A DNA stretch of 10,997 nt. It comes from Frankiales bacterium (GTDB taxonomy: Bacteria; Actinomycetota; Actinomycetes; JAFAQI01). The stretch's first letter is position 1. The number at the start of each line of letters is the position of its first letter. Shown here one piece after another: positions 1 through 6,418 of the stretch. The notes under the pieces are model-generated. The model had not been told where the DNA came from and made no database searches. It saw only the letters and a list, made by a program, of their open reading frames with translations. The position numbers and the translations under genes were made by a program. The DNA lies in assembly GCA_019246495.1 (NCBI GenBank), contig JAFAQI010000157.1, positions 1 through 10,997 on the forward strand, read 5' to 3'.

Positions 1-1
1 C

Positions 2-1192
2 GCCGGTGGGACGACGGTCTCCGTCGCCGGTGACGCGGCGGCGCTCGTCGCACTTCTCCTCGAACTGCGCGGCGCGGGAGTCGGGTGGGTCTCGGCGCTC
101 CTCGCGGCCGAGCTCATCCCCGTCGTACTGCTGGCACCGCTGACGGGGCGAGTCGTCGACGCCGTCGACAACCGCCGGCTGCTGGTTGCGGCGCTCGGCG
201 GGCAGGCCCTTCTCGCCGCACCGCTCGCCCTCACCCGTACGCCGTGGCTCGTCGTCACGCTCTTTGCGGTGCTGTCCGGACTATCGGCGTTCGTGCGGCC
301 GGCGGTCTCCGCACTGATCCCGACGTTGAGTGGCGAGGCTGCGGCGACCTCCGCTTATGCGTGGGTCGCGACCGGCACCGGCATCGGCTGGATCGCGGGT
401 CCCGCGCTCGGCGGTGTGCTCACGGCGGCGTTCGGTCTCGCGACGGCGCTCTGGGCCGACGCTGCGACGTTCCTCGTGCTCGCCGTCGCCTGCTCACGGC
501 TGAGCCAGACCAGGCGAGTCGGTCGCGCGCCGGCCGACGTTCCGAGGCTCGGTGGCGCACGCATCCTGTGGCGCGACGTGGTGCTGCGCGGCAGCCTCCT
601 CGTCACCGCACTCGCGGTCAGCTGCGCGGTCGTGGACAACGTCGCCGCGCCGTTCCGGTTCGTCGACCAGCTCGGCGCCAATGCCAGCGGTTACGGTGCC
701 TACCTCGCGTTGTGGGGCGCCGGAGCGCTCGTCGGCTCGCAGCTCCCCCGCCGGCTGCCGGCCGCCTGGATGCCTGCGGTCCTGGCGGCCGGCAATCTCT
801 TGTGTGGCGTTGGCATCGTCGGCATCGGCCTCGCGCCCAACCTGGCCGCCGCGCTCGTCGCGTCGTCCCTCGGCGGCATCGGCAACGGGCTCGCCAACGT
901 GTCGATGGGCGCGCTGCTAGCCGCCCGGGTGCGGCCGGAGGAGCGCGGTCGCGGGTTCGCCAGCGCCGCAGCGCTCATCCAGGCGTCGACCGGTGCCGGG
1001 ACGGTGGCGGGCGCGCCGCTCGTCGCCGCGCTCGGTGCCGGTACGACGATGATCGACGCGGGAGCGGTCAGCGCGGTCGTTTCCGCAGCAGCAGTCGCCT
1101 GGTCGCTCCACCAGAGGCCGAACTTTGGCGCGCCATCCGGACATCACCCGCGGGGCATGTCCGACTCCAACGCCAAAGTTCGGGGCGGCTAG
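2..1192 (+). CDS. MFS exporter, MFS_3/EntS-like, 5'-truncated
   Basis: The reading frame is open from base 2 to a TAG at 1190-1192 (396 residues visible), so the start codon lies left of the window; homologues suggest only some 10-30 residues are missing. The protein is almost entirely hydrophobic helices. Near the N-terminus there is a motif-A-like loop (LTGRVVDAVDNRR), typical of the cytoplasmic loop between helices 2 and 3 of major facilitator proteins. A later stretch, GPALGGVLTAAFG followed by DAATF, is typical of the MFS_3 group that includes the enterobactin exporter EntS and macrolide-efflux-like proteins. The likely role is proton-driven export across the inner membrane; the substrate cannot be read from the sequence. 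The last 25 or so residues, from RPNFG on, are not membrane-like and are encoded by the inverted repeat at 1118-1183. The stop overlaps that of the convergent enoyl-CoA hydratase gene. Family call is firm, substrate unknown. Confidence 0.88.
   Translation, partial: AGGTTVSVAGDAAALVALLLELRGAGVGWVSALLAAELIPVVLLAPLTGRVVDAVDNRRLLVAALGGQALLAAPLALTRTPWLVVTLFAVLSGLSAFVRPAVSALIPTLSGEAAATSAYAWVATGTGIGWIAGPALGGVLTAAFGLATALWADAATFLVLAVACSRLSQTRRVGRAPADVPRLGGARILWRDVVLRGSLLVTALAVSCAVVDNVAAPFRFVDQLGANASGYGAYLALWGAGALVGSQLPRRLPAAWMPAVLAAGNLLCGVGIVGIGLAPNLAAALVASSLGGIGNGLANVSMGALLAARVRPEERGRGFASAAALIQASTGAGTVAGAPLVAALGAGTTMIDAGAVSAVVSAAAVAWSLHQRPNFGAPSGHHPRGMSDSNAKVRGG
1118..1183. terminator. Nested inverted repeat, probable bidirectional terminator
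   Basis: The arms CCGAACTTTGGCG (1118-1130) and CGCCAAAGTTCGG (1171-1183) are perfect 13-bp complements. Inside them a second pair, CGGACAT (1138-1144) and ATGTCCG (1157-1163), is also perfect, and a GC-rich centre (CCCGCGGG, 1147-1154) can fold further. The two stems are separated by symmetric 7-nt interior segments. On the minus strand the structure begins 6 nt after the enoyl-CoA hydratase stop, a normal place for a terminator. On the plus strand it lies inside the last codons of the MFS gene. No T-run follows in either direction, so termination would rely on the hairpin itself, as often proposed in actinobacteria, or on Rho. It could instead be a dispersed palindromic repeat that was inserted here and now supplies the MFS C-terminus. 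Confidence 0.6.
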
Positions 1193-1968
1193 CGGCCGGT
1201 GAACTTCGCCTTGCCTGGTCCGTTCTCGATGAACGACTGCATGCCGATCGTCCGGTCCTCGGTCGCGAAGAGCGCGGCGAACTTCTGCGCCTCGATCGCG
1301 AGGCCGGTCTCCAGGTCGACCGACAGGCCCTGGTCGACGGCCTCCTTCGCGGCGCGCAGCGCGAACGTCGGACCGTTGACGAACTGCGCTGCCCAGGTCC
1401 GGGCTGCGTCGTACGTCTCGTCCGCCGGCACCACCTGGTCGACGAGACCGATCCGGAGCGCCTCCTCGGCGCCGACGAACCGGCCGGTGAAGCACAGGTC
1501 CTTCGCCTTGGACGGGCCGACGAGCCGGGACAGTCGTTGCGTGCCGCCGGCGCCGGGGATGACACCGAGCAGGATCTCCGGCTGCCCGAGCTTTGCGGTG
1601 TCCGCCGCGACGCGATAGTCGGCGCACAACGCGAGCTCGCACCCACCACCGAGTGCATAGCCGGTGACCGCTGCGACAACGGGCTTCGGAATCTTCGCGA
1701 CCGAGGTGAACGCGGACGACAGGCCGGCCGATCGCTCGACCATGTCGACGTAGGACATCGTCGCCATCTCCTTGATGTCCGCGCCGGCGGCGAACACCTT
1801 CGGGCCGCCATAGACGACGACCGCGCGCACCTCCTTGCTCTGCGACGCCTCGAGCGCCGCGGCCCGGATCTCCTCCTGGACCTGCGCGTTGAGCGCGTTC
1901 ATCGGCGGACGGTCGAGCCGGATCGTGCCGATGCCGTTCTCGATCTCGAGGTTCACGAACTCCGCCAT
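1189..1968 (-). CDS. Enoyl-CoA hydratase/isomerase family protein
   Basis: This 259-residue protein is a complete crotonase-fold enoyl-CoA hydratase, the usual length for the family. It should hydrate trans-2-enoyl-CoA to 3-hydroxyacyl-CoA in fatty-acid or related acyl-CoA breakdown in the cytoplasm. The oxyanion-hole segments are present: FAAGADI at residues 59-65 and GGGCE at 107-111. Both catalytic glutamates are kept, Glu111 (GGGCEL) and Glu131 (GQPEI), corresponding to Glu144 and Glu164 of rat mitochondrial hydratase, and followed by the conserved PGAGGTQRL. This favours a real hydratase over a crotonase-fold enzyme of other activity. The ATG is preceded by GGAGGA with 6 nt spacing, a strong Shine-Dalgarno, which fixes the start. 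It resembles mycobacterial EchA8-type proteins. It stands alone, convergent with one MFS gene and divergent from another, so the chain-length preference and pathway are not indicated by neighbours. Confidence 0.93.
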   Translation of the reverse strand: MAEFVNLEIENGIGTIRLDRPPMNALNAQVQEEIRAAALEASQSKEVRAVVVYGGPKVFAAGADIKEMATMSYVDMVERSAGLSSAFTSVAKIPKPVVAAVTGYALGGGCELALCADYRVAADTAKLGQPEILLGVIPGAGGTQRLSRLVGPSKAKDLCFTGRFVGAEEALRIGLVDQVVPADETYDAARTWAAQFVNGPTFALRAAKEAVDQGLSVDLETGLAIEAQKFAALFATEDRTIGMQSFIENGPGKAKFTGR

Positions 1969-2053
1969 GCGATCTCCTCCGTCAGCCGACGCGGGACACT
2001 ATGCCGCAACAATCCGTTCGATAACTGTCGGTGCCAGCGGCGAGGATGGCGGC
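1969..2053. promoter_or_regulatory. Divergent promoter region, hydratase / MFS exporter 2
   Basis: This 85-bp gap separates two genes that read away from each other, so both promoters should lie here or just inside the coding ends. For the hydratase (minus strand) a TAGTGT hexamer at 1996-2001 fits the actinobacterial -10 pattern TANNNT, and TTATCG at 2019-2024 lies at 17-bp spacing as a weak -35. Its Shine-Dalgarno GGAGGA is at 1975-1980. For the MFS gene GAGGA at 2042-2046 lies 7 nt before the ATG; I see no clear -10 for it. The segment 1996-2027 is noticeably more AT-rich than its surroundings, as expected for promoters. No obvious operator palindrome was found. Confidence 0.5.
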
Positions 2054-3322
2054 ATGGTCACCGACGGGTTGTCGCGCGATGCCAAACGCGTGCTCGTCGG
2101 CACTTGCTTCAACGCGGTCGGCAATGGGTTCGTGCTGCCGTTCACGATCATCTATCTGCACGAGGTCCGGCACATCAGCCTCGCGAGTGCGGGTCTCATG
2201 TTCTCCGCCGCCGCCCTCGTCGGCGTCCTCGTCGTACCGATCATCGGCACGCTCGTGGACCGGCTGGGTGCCCGGCCGGTGCTCTACGCGACGCTCGTCC
2301 TGTCGACCGCCGGCTCGCTCGGGTTGGCCACCGCACGCACCCCTGCGCTCGCACTGGTGAGCATGCTCGTCCTGGGAGCCGGCAACGGCGGGTCGTGGCC
2401 CGCGTCGCAGGCGTTCATCGCCGCACTGGTCCCCGCCGAACGGCGCAGCCGGTTCTTCGCGCTCGGCTTCGCAGTGCTCAACCTCGGCATCGGCCTCGGC
2501 GGCCTGGCGGCGGCGATCATCGTGCGGCCGGGACATCCCGGCACCTACGAGCTGTTGTTCGTTGCGGACGCTGTCACGTTCGTGATCGACGGGGTGCTGC
2601 TGCTGCCAGTGCGGCCACGCGGCGTCGGGCGACCGGAGGCCGAGCCGGACGCGCCGCAGGGCAGCTACCGACTGCTGCTCAGCGACCGGGTGCTGCGCCG
2701 TCTGTTCACGATGCAGTTCGTCCTGGTGCTGGTCGGCTACGCGCAGGTCGAGGCCGGCTTCCCCGCCTATCTGCGCGAGCTCGGCGTCTCACCCCGCGTC
2801 GTCGGCATCGGCTTCACGTTCAACACGCTGACGATCGTGCTCGGCCAGCTCACGGTGCAGCGGCGGTCAGCCCGGGTACGTCGCACGCGGTCGCTGGTGG
2901 TCGTCGCGTCATTGTGGGCCGCTAGCTGGGTCGTGCTCGCCAGCGCGTGGTGGCTTCCGGCCGGCGCGCGGCCGGCGGTGGCGATCGTTTACTCGATCAT
3001 CTTCGCCGCGGGTGAGATGTTCTTCGCGCCGACGATCCCGTCACTGGTCAACGACATCGCGCCCGAGCGGCTGCGCGGTCGCGCCAACGCGGCCAGCTCG
3101 CTGTGCTGGACGGGCGCGAGTGTCGTCGGACCGGTCCTCGCCGGCGCGATGATCGGCGCCGGCGCGTCGATCGCCTGGCTAGTCGTCCTCATCGCCGGGT
3201 GCGCCGGCGCCGCTCTGCTGGCCCTTCACCTGGAGCGCATCGTGCCCGCGGACGCCAACCTCCCGCCCGAGCCCGACGACGGCCTGCAAATCGTGCTGCC
3301 GGAGACGACTGCGCGCGTGTGA
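2054..3322 (+). CDS. MFS transporter, probable drug/metabolite exporter
   Basis: A 422-residue integral membrane protein of the major facilitator superfamily, the usual 12-helix length. The loop after helix 2 carries a clear motif A, GTLVDRLGARP (residues 65-75), and the second half has the related element PERLRGRANA (337-346). A basic and acidic central loop (about 187-215) separates the two six-helix halves. A short charged C-terminal tail (about 393-422) is cytoplasmic. The frame is open upstream to 1835, but that part would overlap the antisense hydratase gene and reads as non-membrane sequence; the ATG at 2054 has GAGGA 7 nt upstream and gives an N-terminus entering helix 1 directly, so I chose it. 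It is probably a proton-coupled exporter; substrate unknown. It is divergent from the hydratase and followed after 51 bp by glgX, with a hairpin between that suggests separate transcription. It is not a close duplicate of the MFS protein at the left edge. Confidence 0.9.
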   Translation: MVTDGLSRDAKRVLVGTCFNAVGNGFVLPFTIIYLHEVRHISLASAGLMFSAAALVGVLVVPIIGTLVDRLGARPVLYATLVLSTAGSLGLATARTPALALVSMLVLGAGNGGSWPASQAFIAALVPAERRSRFFALGFAVLNLGIGLGGLAAAIIVRPGHPGTYELLFVADAVTFVIDGVLLLPVRPRGVGRPEAEPDAPQGSYRLLLSDRVLRRLFTMQFVLVLVGYAQVEAGFPAYLRELGVSPRVVGIGFTFNTLTIVLGQLTVQRRSARVRRTRSLVVVASLWAASWVVLASAWWLPAGARPAVAIVYSIIFAAGEMFFAPTIPSLVNDIAPERLRGRANAASSLCWTGASVVGPVLAGAMIGAGASIAWLVVLIAGCAGAALLALHLERIVPADANLPPEPDDGLQIVLPETTARV

Positions 3323-3330
3323 CGCGCCGC

Positions 3331-3367
3331 CGGTCTGGCGCCTCTCCTCGAAGGGTGCGCCAGACTG
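3331..3367 (+). terminator. Hairpin between MFS exporter 2 and glgX
   Basis: GTCTGGCGC (3333-3341) and GCGCCAGAC (3357-3365) form a perfect 9-bp stem, extended outward by one G-T wobble and one C-G pair (3331-3367), with a 15-nt loop. It starts 9 nt after the MFS stop and ends 6 nt before the glgX ATG, filling most of the 51-bp gap. The simplest reading is a factor-independent terminator for the MFS gene without a T-tract. Because it is so close to glgX, it could also affect initiation of glgX, or its right arm could overlap a glgX promoter (CAGACT, 3361-3366). Confidence 0.55.
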
Positions 3368-3373
3368 ATCGCG

Positions 3374-5509
3374 ATGACTGACGACGGGACCGTCAGCTGG
3401 CCGGGACGACCGACGCCGCTCGGCGCGAGCTGGGACGGCGAGGGCACGAACTTCGCGCTCTGGGCACCCGCCGCGGAAAGCGTCGACCTCTGCCTCTACG
3501 ACGACACCGGCGCGGAGCACCGCATCGCACTCGACGAGGTGACCTACCACATCTGGCACGGTTACGTACCGCGCGTCGGACCGCGCCAGCGCTACGGCTT
3601 CCGGGTGGACGGCCCCTTCGACCCGGACCGTGGCGCGCGGTGGAACCCGAGCAAGCTTCTCGCTGATCCCTACGCTCGCGCGTTCGACGGCGAGTTCGCG
3701 GCCGACGACGCGGTCTTCGGCTATCCGCCGGGCCGCGACGACACGTTCCAGGACCACCGCGACTCGGCGCCCTACGTGCCGAAGTCAGTCGTCGTGCACG
3801 ACGTCTTCCCGTGGGGTGAGGACCATCACCGGCCGCACACCGCCTGGGCCGACACCGTCATCTACGAGCTGCACGTGCGTGGGTTCACGATGCGGCATCC
3901 CGACGTGCCACCGGGACTGCGTGGCACCTACGCCGGCCTCGCCCATCCAGCATCGCTCGAGCACCTCACCAAGCTCGGGGTGACGGCCGTCGAGCTGATG
4001 CCGGTGCACCATTTCGTCAGCGAGCCGGCGTTGCTGCGCCGCGGCTCCGGCAACTACTGGGGCTACAACACGCTCGGCTACTTCGCGCCGCACGCGGCGT
4101 ACTCATCATCGGGCACCCGTGGCGAGCAGGTGCGCGAGTTCAAGGCGATGGTCCGTGCGCTGCATGCCGCCGGCATCGAGGTCATCCTCGACGTCGTCTA
4201 CAACCACACGGCCGAAGGTGACGAGAACGGACCGACGCTCGCCTACCGCGGCATCGACAATCCGACCTACTACCGGCTCCGCGACGACGACCCGCGCTAC
4301 TACCGCGACTACACCGGCACTGGCAACACGCTGAACGCGCAGCAGCCGCACGTGCTGCAGCTCATCATGGACTCGCTCCGCTACTGGGTCACCGAGATGC
4401 ACGTCGACGGTTTTCGCTTCGACCTCGCGGCAGCTCTCGCCCGTTCCTTCCACGACGTCGACAAGCTCTCAGCCTTCTTCGACGTGATCCAGCAGGACCC
4501 GGTGCTGTCGCAGGTGAAGCTGATCGCGGAGCCGTGGGACCTGGGTCCGGGCGGCTACCAGGTGGGCGAGTTTCCGCCGCTCTGGACGGAGTGGAACGGG
4601 AAGTTCCGCGACTCGGTGCGCGACTTCTGGCGCGGGGCGGAGACCGGTGTGGCCGAGCTCGGCTACCGGCTCACCGGCTCGAGCGACCTCTACCAGGACG
4701 ACGGCCGCCGGCCCTACGCATCGATCAACTTCGTCACGTGCCACGACGGCTTCACCCTTCGCGACCTCGTCTCCTACAACGACAAGCACAACGAAGCGAA
4801 CGGCGAGGGCAACCGCGACGGCAACGACGACAACCGCTCGTGGAACTGCGGCGTCGAAGGCGACACCGACGACGCCGACATCCTCGCGCTGCGCAACCGA
4901 CAGATGAGCAACTTCCTGGCGACGCTGCTCCTCGCCACCGGCGTGCCGATGCTGCGGATGGGCGACGAGCTCGGCCACACGCAACGCGGCAACAACAATG
5001 CCTACTGCCAGGACAACGAGGTGTCCTGGCTCGACTGGACGAGCCGCGACGCGACACCACCGGCGTACGGCGCGCACACGGCCCTTGTCAGCAGGCTGAT
5101 CGCGTTGCGCCGGAAGCACCCGGTCTTCCGGCAGCGCGCGTTCTTCCAGGGGCGGCCGGTCGGCGCGGACGGCGTCAAGGACCTCGCGTGGTTCACCCCG
5201 GCCGGTGTCGAGATGAGCGACGAGGACTGGCACGCACCGACCGCACGCACGCTCGGCATGTACCTGTCCGGGCAGGGCATCCGCACCCGGGGTCCGCGCG
5301 GCGAGCGCATCACCGACGACTCGTTCCTGCTCCTGCTGCACGCCGGGCCGGACCCGGTGGTGTTCCGGCTGCCTGCGGAGCCCTGGGCGCAGCGCTACGC
5401 GGTCGAACTCGACACCGGCGATGCCCGCGGCTCCGACGGGGCGCTGTCGGCCGGCGACGAGATCCCGATGACGCCACGGTCCGCGGTGCTGCTGCGCGCG
5501 TTGTCCTGA
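3374..5509 (+). CDS. glgX: Glycogen debranching enzyme GlgX (TreX-like)
   Basis: A 711-residue GH13 isoamylase-type enzyme of normal length. It hydrolyses alpha-1,6 branch points, preferring the short maltotetraose-like branches left when glucan phosphorylase stops. An N-terminal CBM48-like domain (about residues 10-130, PLGASWDGEGTNFALW) precedes the (beta/alpha)8 domain. Conserved regions are DVVYNHT (273-279), DGFRFD with nucleophile Asp350, IAEPWD with acid/base Glu386, and TCHDGFTLRDLVSYNDKHN with His457/Asp458. The C-terminal region forms the usual beta domain. The start at ATG 3374 matches family N-termini; there is no good Shine-Dalgarno, and CAGACT lies exactly 7 nt upstream, a possible leaderless -10 that misses the consensus first T. 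In many actinobacteria the same protein is called TreX and sits with treY and treZ; neither is seen here, while glgP and glgE are close by, so glgX is the better name. Confidence 0.95.
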   Translation: MTDDGTVSWPGRPTPLGASWDGEGTNFALWAPAAESVDLCLYDDTGAEHRIALDEVTYHIWHGYVPRVGPRQRYGFRVDGPFDPDRGARWNPSKLLADPYARAFDGEFAADDAVFGYPPGRDDTFQDHRDSAPYVPKSVVVHDVFPWGEDHHRPHTAWADTVIYELHVRGFTMRHPDVPPGLRGTYAGLAHPASLEHLTKLGVTAVELMPVHHFVSEPALLRRGSGNYWGYNTLGYFAPHAAYSSSGTRGEQVREFKAMVRALHAAGIEVILDVVYNHTAEGDENGPTLAYRGIDNPTYYRLRDDDPRYYRDYTGTGNTLNAQQPHVLQLIMDSLRYWVTEMHVDGFRFDLAAALARSFHDVDKLSAFFDVIQQDPVLSQVKLIAEPWDLGPGGYQVGEFPPLWTEWNGKFRDSVRDFWRGAETGVAELGYRLTGSSDLYQDDGRRPYASINFVTCHDGFTLRDLVSYNDKHNEANGEGNRDGNDDNRSWNCGVEGDTDDADILALRNRQMSNFLATLLLATGVPMLRMGDELGHTQRGNNNAYCQDNEVSWLDWTSRDATPPAYGAHTALVSRLIALRRKHPVFRQRAFFQGRPVGADGVKDLAWFTPAGVEMSDEDWHAPTARTLGMYLSGQGIRTRGPRGERITDDSFLLLLHAGPDPVVFRLPAEPWAQRYAVELDTGDARGSDGALSAGDEIPMTPRSAVLLRALS

Positions 5510-5569
5510 TTGGTGCACAATTGCGGTGTCTCCCCGTCACCTCTGCTTTGCCGTTGCGTTAGAGAGTCC
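5510..5569 (+). promoter_or_regulatory. glgX to GH16-like gene spacer
   Basis: Sixty bases separate the glgX stop from the chosen GTG of the next gene. The segment is less GC-rich than the flanking genes (for example TTGGTGCACAATTG at 5510-5523), which fits a promoter, but I cannot place a convincing -35/-10 pair. GAGAG (5562-5566) just before the GTG is a weak Shine-Dalgarno. No strong hairpin is present, so read-through from glgX is possible. Confidence 0.3.
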
Positions 5570-6415
5570 GTGAACAGTCGCTTCCGCTCGCGCGTGCTCA
5601 CCTGGTCGGCCGTGCTCGCGTCGACAGCCGCGCTCGCCGTTCCGGCGACCGCCGGGTCCTCCGCCGCTGGACGCCACTCGTCGCCCTCGGGGCTTCCGGC
5701 GCTCGATTGGAGCGGCCGGGCATGGCTCCCCCGCGGTCCGTTCGGCGGCACCGGGCCCTACCACACGACGTACAACCCGCTGCCCAACTCCGTCTTCGTC
5801 GACGCCGCCGACCACCTGCACCTCGGCCTCACCCAGATGAACGGTCAGTGGACCGGCTGCGAGATCGAGACGGTCGACACCTCGTTCGGTTACGGCAGCT
5901 ACACGTTCGTCGTCGAGACTCCGATCAGCGCCATGGACCCCAACGTCGTCTTCGGCATGTTCACCCGTGACTCGCTTCCGCCGGACGTCACCGGCTACGA
6001 GCGGCCCGGCCCGGGCGACGATCCCCGCTACACGGGCCACGCGGAGACCGACCTCGAGGTCGGGCCGAGGATCTGGCGCAAGGGCGGCACCCGGTGGCCG
6101 ACCAAGTTCAACGCGCAGTACGTCGTCCAGCCGTGGTCTCGCGCCGGCCACACGATGCGTATCAACCTGCCGACGCAGACCACTTACACGCTGCGTTTCG
6201 TGTGGGGCCCGAACTCAACGACGTTCTCCGCGTGGCGCGGCACGGCCGCGATCGGGCGGCCGGTGTCGACGTGGACGTCGCACTTCTCCAACGGCTCACC
6301 AAAGCCGGGCACGCAGGTGCTGCTCGACGCGTGGCTCATCAACCGCCGTCCGCCGGCCCGCGGAGTGCCGTCCGAGATCGTCGTCGACTCGTTCACCTAC
6401 AAGCCGACGGCCTGA
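5570..6415 (+). CDS. Secreted GH16-like (concanavalin-fold) protein
   Basis: A 281-residue exported protein. From GTG 5570 it begins with basic residues (R4, R6, R8), a hydrophobic stretch (about 9-25) and a probable signal peptidase I site ATA|G after residue 28. The frame also runs back to 5510, but those codons add a non-signal-like leader, so I chose the GTG. The mature part looks like a GH16 beta-sandwich: DWSG near its start, SFGYGSYTFVVE, DPNVVFGMF, then AETDLEVG and FNAQYVVQPW. The segment Glu159-Thr-Asp161-Leu-Glu163 matches the GH16 catalytic pattern E-x-D-x-E (nucleophile, helper Asp, acid/base), so hydrolase or transglycosylase activity on an extracellular polysaccharide is plausible. 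The substrate is unknown; GH16 enzymes typically act on beta-glucans, agars or similar, not alpha-glucan. It lies 60 bp after glgX and ends 3 bp from the convergent glgP stop. Similar sequences are often annotated only as LamG-like or hypothetical. Confidence 0.8.
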   Translation: MNSRFRSRVLTWSAVLASTAALAVPATAGSSAAGRHSSPSGLPALDWSGRAWLPRGPFGGTGPYHTTYNPLPNSVFVDAADHLHLGLTQMNGQWTGCEIETVDTSFGYGSYTFVVETPISAMDPNVVFGMFTRDSLPPDVTGYERPGPGDDPRYTGHAETDLEVGPRIWRKGGTRWPTKFNAQYVVQPWSRAGHTMRINLPTQTTYTLRFVWGPNSTTFSAWRGTAAIGRPVSTWTSHFSNGSPKPGTQVLLDAWLINRRPPARGVPSEIVVDSFTYKPTA

Positions 6416-6418
6416 CCT

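Noticed and set aside
1835..2053. Upstream extension of the second MFS gene
   Set aside because: It would overlap the hydratase N-terminus and add about 70 residues unlike an MFS N-terminus; ATG 2054 with GAGGA is the better start.
85..2925. 946-codon open frame on the plus strand running over three genes
   Set aside because: It overlaps two MFS genes and an antisense hydratase in another frame, is rich in Arg/Ala/Gly with no domain pattern, and is the usual shadow in very GC-rich DNA.
2..3322. The two MFS genes as a duplicated or two-part exporter
   Set aside because: The proteins differ in motif details and are separated by an oppositely oriented hydratase gene; there is no sign they work together.
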